The notes: generated by a model from the sequence alone, not told the origin. DNA of 64,000 nt from Nitrospira sp. KM1 (GCF_011405515.1 NZ_AP022671.1:186001-250000), one strand, 5' to 3'; shown: positions 27,758 to 37,113, numbered from the stretch's first letter. Numbers and translations are program-made.

Positions 27758-29338
27758 ATGAGGTTCACGAGTTTGGTGATGGGCTTGGTGGCGATCATCT
27801 CTGCCGCGGGAACGATGCCTCAAGAAGCCCGCGCGGCGGAACACAAAAAGCCGAACATCTTGGTGATTTGGGGCGATGACATCGGAGTGCATAACATCAG
27901 TGCGTACAATCACGGAATCATGGGGTATCACACTCCGAATATTGATCGCCTTGCAAGAGAAGGAGCGATGTTCACCGATGCTTATGGTGAGCAATCGTGC
28001 ACGGCCGGCCGGGCGGCATTTATGCTCGGGCAACATCCTTTCAGGACGGGATTGCTGACCATCGGAATGCCGGGTTCGCCGCACGGTATTCCTGATTGGA
28101 CACCGACGATCGCCGACATTATGAAAGAGCAGGGGTATATGACGGCGCAGTTCGGGAAGAACCACTTCGGTGACCGCGACAACCATCTGCCCACCGCGCA
28201 CGGCTTCGATGAATTCTTCGGCAACCTCTACCATTTGAACGCTGAAGAAGAGCCGGAAGGGTATTACTATCCCAAAGATCCTGAATTCAGGAAGAACTAC
28301 GGGCCGCGCGGCGTGCTGAAAGTCGCTGCAGATGGAAAAATCCAGGATACGGGTCCGTTGACTCGCAGGCGCATGGAAACCGTGGACGAAGAATTTTTTG
28401 CCGCGGCGGTGGATTATCTGGACCGGGCCAAGAAAGCCGACAAACCTTTCTTCATCTGGTTCAATACCACGCGGATGCACGTCTGGACGCATCTCAAGAA
28501 GGAAAGCGACCGAGTCACGGGCATCGGACTCTATCCGGACGGCATGGTCGAGCACGATAAGATGGTTGGGGCCATGCTCAAGAAGCTCGAAGACCTCGGA
28601 ATGGCGGACAACACCATCGTGATGTATTCAACCGACAACGGTGCGGAAACCGTTACATGGCCCGACGGAGGAATTACACCGTTTCACGGGGAGAAAGGCA
28701 CGACCTTTGAGGGGGGACATCGGGTTCCGTTGATCGTCAAGTGGCCGGGTGTCATCAAGCCCGGCACGGTCTCAAACGAGCCGATTGCACACAACGACTG
28801 GATGCCGACCTTCGCCTCGGCCGCCGGTATGTCCGATGCCGTCGAACGCCTCAAGCGGGGCACCAAACTTCACGGGAAGGACTTTAAGGTGCATCTCGAC
28901 GGCTATGATTTTCTCCCGTACTTGAAAGGCGAGGCCAAAAAGGGACCGCGCGAAGAATATTTCTACTTCGGCCAAGGTGGCGAATTAAACGCCGTTCGAT
29001 GGAATGACTGGAAAGTGAATTTCGCCATGATCGACGGCAATATCGCCACCGGGACGCGCAAGGTCACTGGTTGGCCGATCATCGTCAACTTGCGGGCGGA
29101 CCCTTACGAAAAGATGCCCTTCGAGTCCGGATCGTACATTCGGTGGTATGCCGATAACTTATGGTTGTTCGTCCCCATTCAACAAAAGATCAAGGCGTTC
29201 TTCACAGATTTTGACAAGTATCCATACCAAGCCGGCGCGAGCTTGAACGCGGCTGGTATCAACTATCAGAGCTTAAAAGTGATGGAAGCTCTGAAGCGCT
29301 TGCAACAGCTGGAGACCCTCGCGCCCCCTGGCAATTGA
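27758..29338 (+). CDS. Arylsulfatase, short type (copy 2)
   Basis: A 526-residue exported sulfatase. The signal peptide ends near ARAAEHK. The metal site PNILVIWGDDIGVHN is followed by SCTAGRAAFMLGQHPFRTG, where Cys81 lies in a C-x-A-x-R rather than C-x-P-x-R maturation motif. Then AQFGKNHFGDRDNHLPTAHG, FFIWFNTTRMHVWTH and YSTDNGAETVTWPDGG, the usual metal and sulfate contacts. It ends soon after the sulfatase fold, without the extra beta domain of the long type. GAGGAGG precedes the ATG. The closest relative is 33880-35475. It follows the respiratory cassette by 97 bp. Confidence 0.92.
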   Translation: MRFTSLVMGLVAIISAAGTMPQEARAAEHKKPNILVIWGDDIGVHNISAYNHGIMGYHTPNIDRLAREGAMFTDAYGEQSCTAGRAAFMLGQHPFRTGLLTIGMPGSPHGIPDWTPTIADIMKEQGYMTAQFGKNHFGDRDNHLPTAHGFDEFFGNLYHLNAEEEPEGYYYPKDPEFRKNYGPRGVLKVAADGKIQDTGPLTRRRMETVDEEFFAAAVDYLDRAKKADKPFFIWFNTTRMHVWTHLKKESDRVTGIGLYPDGMVEHDKMVGAMLKKLEDLGMADNTIVMYSTDNGAETVTWPDGGITPFHGEKGTTFEGGHRVPLIVKWPGVIKPGTVSNEPIAHNDWMPTFASAAGMSDAVERLKRGTKLHGKDFKVHLDGYDFLPYLKGEAKKGPREEYFYFGQGGELNAVRWNDWKVNFAMIDGNIATGTRKVTGWPIIVNLRADPYEKMPFESGSYIRWYADNLWLFVPIQQKIKAFFTDFDKYPYQAGASLNAAGINYQSLKVMEALKRLQQLETLAPPGN

Positions 29339-29462
29339 TATTCATGAGCTCATGGAACGCCACAGTTTTCCGACCATCAGATTCATCACAAGAAGGAGGT
29401 GGTCATGCGGAGTCGAACAATTTTCAATTGGACATGCTAGGCACTAACGCTTCTCATGCGAG

Positions 29463-29719
29463 GCGGGCCCCGTCTGGAGAAAGGGGTTCGAACGGCTCCG
29501 CATTCCAAACGTCTACAACCTGTACACAGATCCCTTCGAGCGAGGGCCGGAGTCGGCCGCCTGCGACTGGGCATACTTCGCGCCCGCGGGTTTGTCATTG
29601 TGCCCGCGCAAGCCGTGGTCGCGCGTTGGCTGGAGAGTTTCAAGGAATCCCCCATCCGTCAGAGGCCGACGAGCTTTAACCTCGACGAAGTGGTGCAGAA
29701 GTTGATGTCCCGTCCGTAA
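29463..29719 (+). pseudogene. Arylsulfatase C-terminal remnant
   Basis: One frame gives GPVWRKGFERLRIPNVYNLY and TDPFERGPESA; a second, reached by a frameshift near 29585, gives GFVIVPAQAVVARWLESFKE and RPTSFNLDEVVQKLMSRP, then a stop. Together they match the C-terminal end of short-type sulfatases, for example FLVVPSVQVVANYLKSYKDF and RPATFSIDQIIEKL in 33880-35475. No catalytic region is present. Just upstream, an AAGGAGG with ATG at 29405 opens only 11 codons. The intact sulfatase directly before it suggests a broken tandem copy. Confidence 0.75.
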
Positions 29720-29750
29720 CTGATATGACGGCACGGTGTTGACAGGTAGG

Positions 29751-30536
29751 ATGGCGTCTCGATTTGCATGCGCAATTCATATCGGTCTCCTGGTGAGCAG
29801 TTTCCTCACCGGTGGCTGCGCGAGTTCGTTATATGGCTGGCAGGCCAGAACTAATTCGACCGCTTTCGCGCCCGGCGTTCAGGTCGCCACCATCCAGCAG
29901 GTTCCGATCGGTATATTCCCAGCTGTTACGATTGTGGGTTTGCGGGGCAATGAGGTGGCGATCAGTCATTTCCTCGCCGAGATTCTTGGGAAGGTCGCTC
30001 CCCATTGGAAGGTGGTGTCCCCTCAAGAGATTATTGCCCAGATTAATAGGCGGGAACTCGCCCAGGATTACATGCGAATGCGGGCTGATTATGATGCCAG
30101 CAACATGTTTGACGTCGTTCCTTTGCGCAAGATCGCCGAGGCCGTCGGCGTGAGATATGTCTTTCAGCCCAGGCTGGCGGCATTTTCACAGCTCATGACG
30201 GATCGATGGACCTTTCCGGGGTTCGGAGTGCTGCTTTCGCAGACCCGCTCGAGCAACATGCGACTGATGATCCAGTTGTGGGACGCCGAAACCGGGGAAG
30301 TCGTGTGGGGTTCCCTCGTGGAAACGACGATGCAGAATGAGGCGGTTTCTCAGGACCCGGTGTATCTGGAGGATATTACTCGTGCAACCATGGGCAGCGT
30401 CGTCTCGGATCTGCTCAACGGGAGACGGTCGTCAAAGTACACTCCGGTGAACAAGTTTCTCGACGACCTCATTACGGAGTCCATGCCGCAAGAAACTCCG
30501 GATGACAGTCATCCGGCACGAAAAGACAATCCGTAA
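29751..30536 (+). CDS. YGWQ-type lipoprotein (three-member family, copy 1)
   Basis: A 261-residue lipoprotein with lipobox LTGGC, followed by ASSLYGWQARTNS. The mature domain is alpha/beta: AISHFLAEILGKVAPHWKVV, IIAQINRRELAQDYMRMRAD, AVGVRYVFQPRLAAFSQ, MRLMIQLWDAETGEVVWGSL. It is very like 51757-52557 and more distantly like 44370-45131. The order, with a repeated domain ending in LWDxxTGExxW, recalls CsgG/GNA1162-like outer-membrane lipoproteins, but I cannot confirm that. ATG 29751 is chosen for the signal peptide; GTG 29736 is an alternative. Confidence 0.75.
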   Translation: MASRFACAIHIGLLVSSFLTGGCASSLYGWQARTNSTAFAPGVQVATIQQVPIGIFPAVTIVGLRGNEVAISHFLAEILGKVAPHWKVVSPQEIIAQINRRELAQDYMRMRADYDASNMFDVVPLRKIAEAVGVRYVFQPRLAAFSQLMTDRWTFPGFGVLLSQTRSSNMRLMIQLWDAETGEVVWGSLVETTMQNEAVSQDPVYLEDITRATMGSVVSDLLNGRRSSKYTPVNKFLDDLITESMPQETPDDSHPARKDNP

Positions 30537-30599
30537 CGGATGGGATTCTGGAACGCGATCGCAAGTCTGACATGCTCGGCCGTCTGAAGGAGACCTCAT

Positions 30600-31295
30600 A
30601 TGAAACAGGTGAAACAACTCGTCCAGATCACAGTAGTGGGGGTTCTCCTAATATGTGGTGGCGGGCCCGTTGCCTTTGCGCAGGATTCGGACACGGTTGA
30701 ATCATTTCGAAGCAAACGGTGGGAGATCCTCCTCTCGCCCCAATATACGTTGGCAAAAAATCTTGGGTTCGACGGCGGAACGACCGGCAAGGTCAATGAT
30801 ACCTGGGGATTTGGACTCCAGATCGGCTATAACTTCAACGAGCACTGGAACCTCGCCGGCTATTTTTCGTGGAGTCAACCGGATTATCAAGCGGTCGTCC
30901 AGCCGGCTCCTGGAAATCCTGGACCTGCCCGCAACATCAGCGGGGAACTCCAGATGAACACATTTGGGCTCGCCGTGACGTACAACATCTTGAAGGGACC
31001 GCTGACACCCTACGTCGAAGGTGTCATCGGAGGAACTCATATCCATACTGATATCGCCGACGGTCCTCCCGTCGTCGGCTGTTACTTCGATCCATGGTTC
31101 GGGTACATCTGCGGCGCAAGTCAACCGACCAAGTCAGACACGTTTTTTAGCACAGGCGTCGGAGGTGGGTTACGTTGGGACGTTAACAAGTACTTCCTGC
31201 TCCGGGGGGGAGTGAGGCAGCAGTGGGTTGATATTTCCAATACGGGAATGCCTGGGTTTACGACCTTCAAGATCGACATTGGCTTTAAGTTTTAG
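30600..31295 (+). CDS. Outer-membrane beta-barrel (OmpA/OmpW-like small porin)
   Basis: A 231-residue protein with signal peptide ending near AFAQDSD. Eight or so amphipathic strands follow: WGFGLQIGYNFNEHWNLAGY, MNTFGLAVTYNILKGPLTPY, GVGGGLRWDVNKYFLLRGGV, and a terminal FKIDIGFKF ending in Phe. The length and strand pattern suit the small OMP_b-brl type of 8-stranded barrels. An AAGGAG at 30589 precedes the ATG. The substrate or role is unknown. Confidence 0.82.
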   Translation: MKQVKQLVQITVVGVLLICGGGPVAFAQDSDTVESFRSKRWEILLSPQYTLAKNLGFDGGTTGKVNDTWGFGLQIGYNFNEHWNLAGYFSWSQPDYQAVVQPAPGNPGPARNISGELQMNTFGLAVTYNILKGPLTPYVEGVIGGTHIHTDIADGPPVVGCYFDPWFGYICGASQPTKSDTFFSTGVGGGLRWDVNKYFLLRGGVRQQWVDISNTGMPGFTTFKIDIGFKF

Positions 31296-31297
31296 GA

Positions 31298-32053
31298 GTG
31301 CCAGGAACGCTGAAATACCTCACAGTCTTACCATGTCTATACGGCACAGCGATCGCCCATGCTTGCGATGACTGCCTTGAGAATTCTCTATCCATTGGTT
31401 CTTCTCCAACGGGTGGCCGAAGACGACTCTCCGAGAAGCTGTTACCGATCTGCAACATAGAATGGAGTCATCAATCATCGGGCAGCGGTATCGTTCGAGA
31501 CGTTCCAAACCCGGGCTATCGCCCTGAGATTGCCGTCCCGATTGAGGCAGCCGCGCCGGTCCCAGTTCATAGGCTGATTCATATTCGAGCACGGGCTTGG
31601 TTGCCGGCCGGGGTCGTGCCGTGCACACTCGCAATCCGCTTCCTCGGTTCAAACATCCGGCGAGGCGTGCGCGCCTTCCTGTCACGTCGTGCGGATCGGC
31701 GGCGTCTGTACGAGCGCTCCGAAGCCGCGGCATTCGGACGGTTGCAGGAGGCGGCACATCACCGTGATGCGGGGCAGACGGTGCAGCGACTCTATCAGTG
31801 GCTGGATCGGTGCAAGACAGTCGTCAAACCCGCGCGACTCGAGCAAGCGGTCATCACGTCACGAGATGATCATTTTAAGGAGGCGGTCGAGGGTCTGCTC
31901 GACCGGCAATTTGGATTATCGGATGCCACGCAATCAAACGCGGTGTCTGCGGACTTCGAAGAGGCATTGCGTCAGACGGGAAAAAGGGTTAATGCTGATG
32001 ACCGTGCACGAGGGAGCGGAGCATCGGTTCTTCAAACGCTGAACCCCGAGTAA
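31298..32053 (+). pseudogene. Probable BatD-like C-terminal remnant
   Basis: An open frame of 251 codons from a GTG overlapping the end of the previous gene. Only the C-terminal half looks like protein: a possible membrane stretch, then RRADRRRLYERSEAAAFGRL, then QEAAHHRDAGQTVQRLYQWL, ending LQTLNPE. This matches the end of BatD (oxygen-tolerance) proteins, whose final residues are often LxxLNP. The N-terminal half has no BatD beta domains, no signal peptide and unusual composition, and a true BatD has over 500 residues. I treat it as a truncated gene; a short genuine protein is possible. Confidence 0.5.
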
Positions 32054-32069
32054 CGTGGGAGGATGACGT

Positions 32070-32939
32070 ATGTCGACAGTTTCGGTGGACGTTCCGGTTC
32101 TCAAGCATATCTTTCACCCATCAGATTTTAGCGCAGCGAGCGACACGGCGTTTGCACATGCGCTGAAAGCCGCGTTGGTCGCTCAGGCCGGGTTGACGAT
32201 TCTTCACGTGGCCAAAGATGAAAAAAGAGACTGGACGAACTTTCCGGGAGTACGGGAAACTTTGATCCGGTGGGATTTATTACCGAGGAACAGTGTGACG
32301 GCCGATGTTTCAAGGCTCGGGATTGGTGTGGAGAAGGTCCAGGCGTTTCACGATGATCCTGTGGAATCCGTTACGGCCTATCTCGAGAAACATCATGCGG
32401 ATCTCATCGTGCTGGCTACCGATCAAAATAAGGAACGGACACTGTGGCTCAGTCGATCCATTGCGGCTCCTATCGCCCGCAAATCACGCCAGATGACGCT
32501 TTTCATTCCGAAGGGGACATATGGATTTGTGTCGATGAAGGATGGATCCATTACTTTGAAAAATGTCTTGATTCCCATTGCCGCGGCTCCATCAGCTCAA
32601 CCCGCCATCCATGCTGTGATGCGTTTGATCCATCGGCTTAATTGTCCGTCCGGCACTGTGACCCTGCTTCATGTGGGAGACAAGAACAGCCTGCCCCACC
32701 TTCAGTTACCCGATATCAAAGGGTGGAACTGGAATACGGTCGTTCGGAATGGAGACATCATCGACGTCATTCTCGATATGGCATCGGAGATCAAAGCCGA
32801 TCTGATCGCCATGACGACGGAAGGGCGAAATGGATTTCTCGACGCGTTGCGGGGCAGCCACAGCGAGCGCGTCCTCCGGAGAACGCCCTGTCCCTTGCTG
32901 GCCATCCCAGCGGACGGCCTTATGGCTTCGATGATGTAG
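32070..32939 (+). CDS. Universal stress protein, tandem UspA domains
   Basis: A 289-residue cytoplasmic protein with two Usp folds. Domain 1 (about 10-145) begins HIFHPSDFSAASDTAFAHAL and has DLIVLATDQNKERTLWLSRS. Domain 2 (about 165-280) begins LKNVLIPIAAAPSAQPAIHA and ends DLIAMTTEGRNGFLDALRG, then SHSERVLRRTPCPLLAIP, a version of the G-x2-G-x9-G nucleotide loop. Usp proteins bind ATP or other ligands and respond to stress; the substrate here is unknown. A GGAGG is placed 11 bases before the ATG. Confidence 0.9.
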   Translation: MSTVSVDVPVLKHIFHPSDFSAASDTAFAHALKAALVAQAGLTILHVAKDEKRDWTNFPGVRETLIRWDLLPRNSVTADVSRLGIGVEKVQAFHDDPVESVTAYLEKHHADLIVLATDQNKERTLWLSRSIAAPIARKSRQMTLFIPKGTYGFVSMKDGSITLKNVLIPIAAAPSAQPAIHAVMRLIHRLNCPSGTVTLLHVGDKNSLPHLQLPDIKGWNWNTVVRNGDIIDVILDMASEIKADLIAMTTEGRNGFLDALRGSHSERVLRRTPCPLLAIPADGLMASMM

Positions 32940-32969
32940 GGCACGAGCTTCACCCGAGCAACGAATGGT

Positions 32970-33455
32970 ATGTGGAGCATTGAAACAACATGGTCCGAGG
33001 CCAGGGCAGTCGGTGCTCGACTAAAGACAGTTTCAGCTCATGTCGTTCTAGTCGTTTCGGTACTCTTCCAAGGCTGCGCGACGCTCAAGGTCGTTTCCCC
33101 AGACCAATTGAATGGGCAACAATTCTCCGATGCCGGGGTGCCTGTCGCTCATCTCTATGTGGATAACTGGGGTATCTATCTGTTCAAGTACATTCCGCTT
33201 GTGACCGGCAACGTGGACGATCTTGAAGGAGCTCAGATCCCCCGTTTGTTTACTCATAATGTTCGTGTCGATCTACTTGTCGATAAGGTGACGCAGGAAA
33301 GTAAGAAGCGGGGAGGCACCATCGTCACCGATCTCAGAACGCGTGATCGCTCGTACTGGATGCCGTTGACATTCATTTTCTGGCTCAATGAATTTGAGGT
33401 TTCGGCGAACGCTTCGAAACAAGTCCCTCCGCTTGAAAGCCAGGGGTCCAGGTAG
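32970..33455 (+). CDS. Lipoprotein of unknown function
   Basis: A 161-residue protein with a longer n-region and hydrophobic stretch AHVVLVVSVLFQGCATLKVV, giving a lipobox FQGC. The mature part contains PDQLNGQQFSDAGVPVAHLY, VDNWGIYLFKYIPLVTGNVD and RVDLLVDKVTQESKKRGGT, and ends in ANASKQVPP. I recognise no family. The start could be further inside. Downstream, 12 bp after the stop, comes palindromic site 4. Confidence 0.65.
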   Translation: MWSIETTWSEARAVGARLKTVSAHVVLVVSVLFQGCATLKVVSPDQLNGQQFSDAGVPVAHLYVDNWGIYLFKYIPLVTGNVDDLEGAQIPRLFTHNVRVDLLVDKVTQESKKRGGTIVTDLRTRDRSYWMPLTFIFWLNEFEVSANASKQVPPLESQGSR

Positions 33456-33466
33456 CCGCAAGAGCT

Positions 33467-33482
33467 CTGTCAGTTTTGACAG
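33467..33482. promoter_or_regulatory. Palindromic operator candidate, site 4
   Basis: CTGTCA-GTTT-TGACAG, perfect half-sites, same core as site 2. GACATG starts 16 nt downstream as at site 5, followed by T and TAGTCA. The next frame is a small membrane peptide at 33587; the sulfatase starts at 33880. Confidence 0.55.
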
Positions 33483-33586
33483 TACCAGCCGACGCTGAGA
33501 CATGTTAGTCACATGGTGAAATGATGAAGAAAGCCGGCTGACAATCTGGGCTCGCATGTACCTATTCTATTTTGTATAGGGGTGTC

Positions 33587-33727
33587 ATGCTCACTCGAAG
33601 GGCGATATCACTCATGGTCTTGATCGGGATCGGCAGTCTCCTGTCCTGGCTTATGGCCTTGGTATGGCTGACAATGGTGCTGACAGAACCATCTCTGCCA
33701 GTGAAGACAGGGATATCGATCCGATGA
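33587..33727 (+). CDS. Small single-span membrane peptide (46 aa)
   Basis: ATG at 33587 opens 46 codons: basic start MLTRRAIS, a hydrophobic helix LMVLIGIGSLLSWLMALVWL, and a short polar end KTGISIR. TAGGGGTG lies a few bases before the ATG. It lies about 105 bp downstream of palindrome site 4, so a transcript from that promoter would carry it first, ahead of the sulfatase at 33880. Short frames arise by chance and no relative is known to me, so this is tentative. Confidence 0.35.
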   Translation: MLTRRAISLMVLIGIGSLLSWLMALVWLTMVLTEPSLPVKTGISIR

Positions 33728-33879
33728 TACACAGCGGGTCCCTCCGTCACTAGGTCAAGGCTCAATAGCACACATCCTGCCTCATATGAGCGTCAAGGAT
33801 AGAAGATGCGGCTCTGCCACTGAATCGTGTAGGCAGAGAATTCGTGGGCTTGTGCCTGAGAATCGGGAGGAGGGTTGGC

Positions 33880-35475
33880 ATGGATAATTCTATAGAAAGT
33901 CACGGCCTGTTCCTGTCCGAACTGTTACGAGGATGGAAGAAGGGCGTGGCCATGGCATTGTCATGCGCATACCTGGCGTTAAGTGCGACAAGTGTGCAAG
34001 CTGAGCCGAAGAAGCCGAATATTCTCGTTATTTTCGGTGACGATATCGGCCAGACGAATGTCAGCGCATACAGCCGCGGCCTCATGGGGTTCACCACGCC
34101 CAATATCGACCGAATTGCACATGAGGGAGGCGTCTTCGTCAACTACTACGGCCAACAATCCTGCACTGCAGGCCGTGCCGCGTTCATCCTCGGGCAGTCC
34201 CCCTTTCGTACAGGGCTGACAAAGGTTGGCATGCCCGGCGCGCCCGTCGGCATCCAGAAGGAAGATCCTACGATAGCGGAGTTCTTGAAGCCACTCGGTT
34301 ACATGACCGGTCAATTCGGTAAGAACCACCTCGGGGACCGGGATGAGTTCCTACCGACCAATCATGGATTCGATGAATTCTTCGGCAATCTGTATCACCT
34401 AAATGCTGAAGAAGAACCGGAGCACGAGGATTACCCAAAAGCCCAGGAGTTCCGGCAGCGATTCGGACCGCGCGGCGTACTCCGCTCATTCGCAGACGGC
34501 AACATTGAAGATACTGGGCCGCTTACGCGCAAACGCATGGAGACTGCAGATGAGGAATTCCTGGCTTCGGCAAAAGACTTCATCAGCCGCAGTCATAACG
34601 CCAACAAGCCGTTTTTCGTCTGGTTCAACGCGACGCGCATGCATATCTTCACCCACCTGAAACCCGGTTCAAAGGGCAAGACGGGGCTGGGGATTCAGGC
34701 CGACGGCATGATGGAGCATGACGGTCATGTCGGGGAGTTGCTTAAGCAGCTTGACGATCTCAAGATCGCCGACGATACGATCGTTCTGTACACGACTGAC
34801 AATGGAGCGATGAAAAGCATGTGGCCGGACGGCGGCGCTTCGCCCTTCCGCTCCGAAAAGGATACGAATTGGGACGGCGCGTTCCGCGTTCCCGCCGTCA
34901 TGAGATGGCCAGGCCACATCAAGCCGGCAACAAACTTCACGGAGCTCTTCAGTGCCGAGGACTGGTTGGTCACGCTCGTTGCTGCCGCAGGCGGGGACCA
35001 CAATTTGCGGGAGACGGCCACCAAAGGAGTGAAAGTCGGCGACAAGACGTTCAAGGTACATCTCGACGGCTATAACCAGCTGGATTATCTCACCGGGAAG
35101 AGTCAGAAGGGGGCACGTCACGAGTTCTTCTACTTCAGCGACGACGGCGACCTGATGGCTTTCCGCGACGACCGGTTCAAGTTCACCTATGCCAAGCAGG
35201 ATTCGATCGGCGTCACGGTGTGGATGAATCCGCTGACCAGGCTGCGGATTCCCTTGATATGCGATTTGAAATCTGATCCCTACGAGTACTCGGTGGACGC
35301 GTCGGCATACTATCACCCCTGGTTGATGGACCATGCGTTTCTGGTCGTGCCTTCAGTCCAAGTCGTCGCGAACTACCTCAAGAGCTATAAGGACTTTCCG
35401 CCTCGTCAACGTCCTGCAACGTTCTCGATCGACCAAATCATCGAAAAGCTCGAAGCCGCCACTGGTGCCAAGTGA
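33880..35475 (+). CDS. Arylsulfatase, short type (copy 3)
   Basis: A 531-residue exported sulfatase. Signal peptide ends near SVQAEPK; metal site PNILVIFGDDIGQTN; maturation motif SCTAGRAAFILGQSPFRTG with Cys95 in C-x-A-x-R; GQFGKNHLGDRDEFLPTNHG; FFVWFNATRMHIFTH; YTTDNGAMKSMWPDGG. It ends with SVQVVANYLKSYKDFPPRQR and RPATFSIDQIIEKL. It is the nearest relative of 27758-29338 throughout. GGAGGAGG supports ATG 33880 over a GTG at 33844. A DUF3943 protein gene follows 67 bp downstream. Confidence 0.92.
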   Translation: MDNSIESHGLFLSELLRGWKKGVAMALSCAYLALSATSVQAEPKKPNILVIFGDDIGQTNVSAYSRGLMGFTTPNIDRIAHEGGVFVNYYGQQSCTAGRAAFILGQSPFRTGLTKVGMPGAPVGIQKEDPTIAEFLKPLGYMTGQFGKNHLGDRDEFLPTNHGFDEFFGNLYHLNAEEEPEHEDYPKAQEFRQRFGPRGVLRSFADGNIEDTGPLTRKRMETADEEFLASAKDFISRSHNANKPFFVWFNATRMHIFTHLKPGSKGKTGLGIQADGMMEHDGHVGELLKQLDDLKIADDTIVLYTTDNGAMKSMWPDGGASPFRSEKDTNWDGAFRVPAVMRWPGHIKPATNFTELFSAEDWLVTLVAAAGGDHNLRETATKGVKVGDKTFKVHLDGYNQLDYLTGKSQKGARHEFFYFSDDGDLMAFRDDRFKFTYAKQDSIGVTVWMNPLTRLRIPLICDLKSDPYEYSVDASAYYHPWLMDHAFLVVPSVQVVANYLKSYKDFPPRQRPATFSIDQIIEKLEAATGAK

Positions 35476-35542
35476 GAGGAGATTCTATCGTCTTGTTCCC
35501 ATGAACTGAACAATGGTAAAGGAGAGATCCCAGCGATAACCT

Positions 35543-37078
35543 GTGTCATCTCTGCCGAACCAAACGTTGCGACCGTTGCGCGCTGTAAGCGGAGTTTTTC
35601 TCTTTCTTTGGATCATGGTGGGAGCGGGCTTTGCCCAGGAGCCGGCGGCCGGTTCCGCTCCGCTGCATGGTCCTCCTTCACCGTTCGAGCCGCTGCCTTC
35701 TGAGAAACCATCATCGCAGCTCAATGCATCCGGCAAGCTCGGTCGGATCGCCCGCGAGTGGCGGGACGACAAACTTGTGTGGGAGACCGGCGCCGGCCGC
35801 AGCTATGCTCTCCCAGTTGGAGAGATCCTCTTATATGAATTCTTGCTCAACATGTTCGACCGGCATTTCGTCGAGCCGATGGATGATTACAAGACGAACG
35901 GCGATACGATCTGGAAGAATCTTACCGATCCGCATTGGGTTGTCGATAACGATCAGTTCAAGGTCAATCAATTCCTGCATCCTTATGGAGGAAGCGTCTA
36001 TTACGGGCTGGCACGATCTTCCGGCCTGAACTTCTGGGAATCCTTCCTCTACAGCGTCGGTGGAAGTTTTGTGTGGGAGATTGCAGGCGAGACGACCAAT
36101 CCATCGATCAACGACATGATTGCGACGCCGATCGGTGGAACGTTTTTGGGAGAACCGTTCTTCCGGATGGCCAGCCTGTTGCTGGAGGACAGTGAAGGCA
36201 AGCCGGGATTCTGGCGCGAACTCGGTGCAGCGGTCATATCACCTCCGACGGGATTCAATCGCTTGGTGTTTGGGGATAAGTTTGCCACGATCTTTCCAAG
36301 TCATAAACCTGCCACCTTCTTACGCCTCCAGGCGGGAGGAACGATCTCGTCAAGCAGCCGGAATGTGTCATCGGCAGTCGAAGAAACTGGAGCCGTTGCC
36401 GACTTTACGTTCAGCTATGGTCTGCCGGGAAAGCCGGGCTACACCTATAAACGTCCGTTCGATTACTTTGACTTTCATGTCACCGCAGTCACAGCCAATG
36501 TGTTGGAAAGCATCAACAGCCGAGGCCTCCTCATAGGAACAGACTACGCATACGGGGAATCGACTCGAGGGATCTGGGGCTTATACGGAAATTACGACTA
36601 TATCTCGCCGCAGGTATTCCGAGTTTCGAATACGGCTTTGTCGTTGGGCACGACATGGCAAACCTGGTTGTCCGACGTAGTCGCGGTTCAGGGAACGGCG
36701 CTTGCCGGAGCCGGTTATGGAGCGGCCGGCAGCATCGAAGCTACCGGCGAGCGAGACTATCACTACGGCCTGACGCCGCACGGCTTACTGTCTCTTCGCT
36801 TCATGTTCGGCGACAGGGTCATGATCGATCTGACGGGCAGGGAATATTATGTGAGCACGGCTCTCGCGACCGAGCATGGATGGGAAAACATCTTGCGGGG
36901 GGATTCGTCGCTGACGGTTCGAGTCTACGACCGTCATGGCCTGGCGGTCCGATACAACACCTCACACCGGGATGCCAACTATCCGAATATCTCCTATAAA
37001 GACCAGACAGTTGGCATGGTCAGTCTGATGTACGTGTTACTGGGAGATTCGGGATTCGGCACCGTAGAGTGGCGGTGA
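35543..37078 (+). CDS. DUF3943-domain exported protein
   Basis: A 511-residue protein with signal peptide ending near GAGFAQEP. The DUF3943 block follows: GEILLYEFLLNMFDRHFV, KNLTDPHWVVDNDQFKVNQF, HPYGGSVYYGLARSSGLNFW and ESFLYSVGGSFVWEIAGETT, then NPSINDMIATPIGGTFLGEP. The C-terminal half is beta-rich and ends GFGTVEWR, suggesting an outer-membrane barrel. The role of the family is unknown; bacteria with many copies of envelope lipid genes often have it. It lies between two sulfatase genes. Confidence 0.85.
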   Translation: MSSLPNQTLRPLRAVSGVFLFLWIMVGAGFAQEPAAGSAPLHGPPSPFEPLPSEKPSSQLNASGKLGRIAREWRDDKLVWETGAGRSYALPVGEILLYEFLLNMFDRHFVEPMDDYKTNGDTIWKNLTDPHWVVDNDQFKVNQFLHPYGGSVYYGLARSSGLNFWESFLYSVGGSFVWEIAGETTNPSINDMIATPIGGTFLGEPFFRMASLLLEDSEGKPGFWRELGAAVISPPTGFNRLVFGDKFATIFPSHKPATFLRLQAGGTISSSSRNVSSAVEETGAVADFTFSYGLPGKPGYTYKRPFDYFDFHVTAVTANVLESINSRGLLIGTDYAYGESTRGIWGLYGNYDYISPQVFRVSNTALSLGTTWQTWLSDVVAVQGTALAGAGYGAAGSIEATGERDYHYGLTPHGLLSLRFMFGDRVMIDLTGREYYVSTALATEHGWENILRGDSSLTVRVYDRHGLAVRYNTSHRDANYPNISYKDQTVGMVSLMYVLLGDSGFGTVEWR

Positions 37079-37113
37079 TTCGGCTATTCAGACAACCATG
37101 CTATTCCCCAATG

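Larger units (their letters stand above)
33456..33879. other. Intergenic stretch with palindrome and one small ORF
   Basis: The stretch holds palindromic site 4 (33467-33482) and a short membrane-peptide frame (33587-33727). Between 33728 and 33880 I see no further gene; the sulfatase ribosome site GGGAGGAGG is at its end. Confidence 0.6.
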
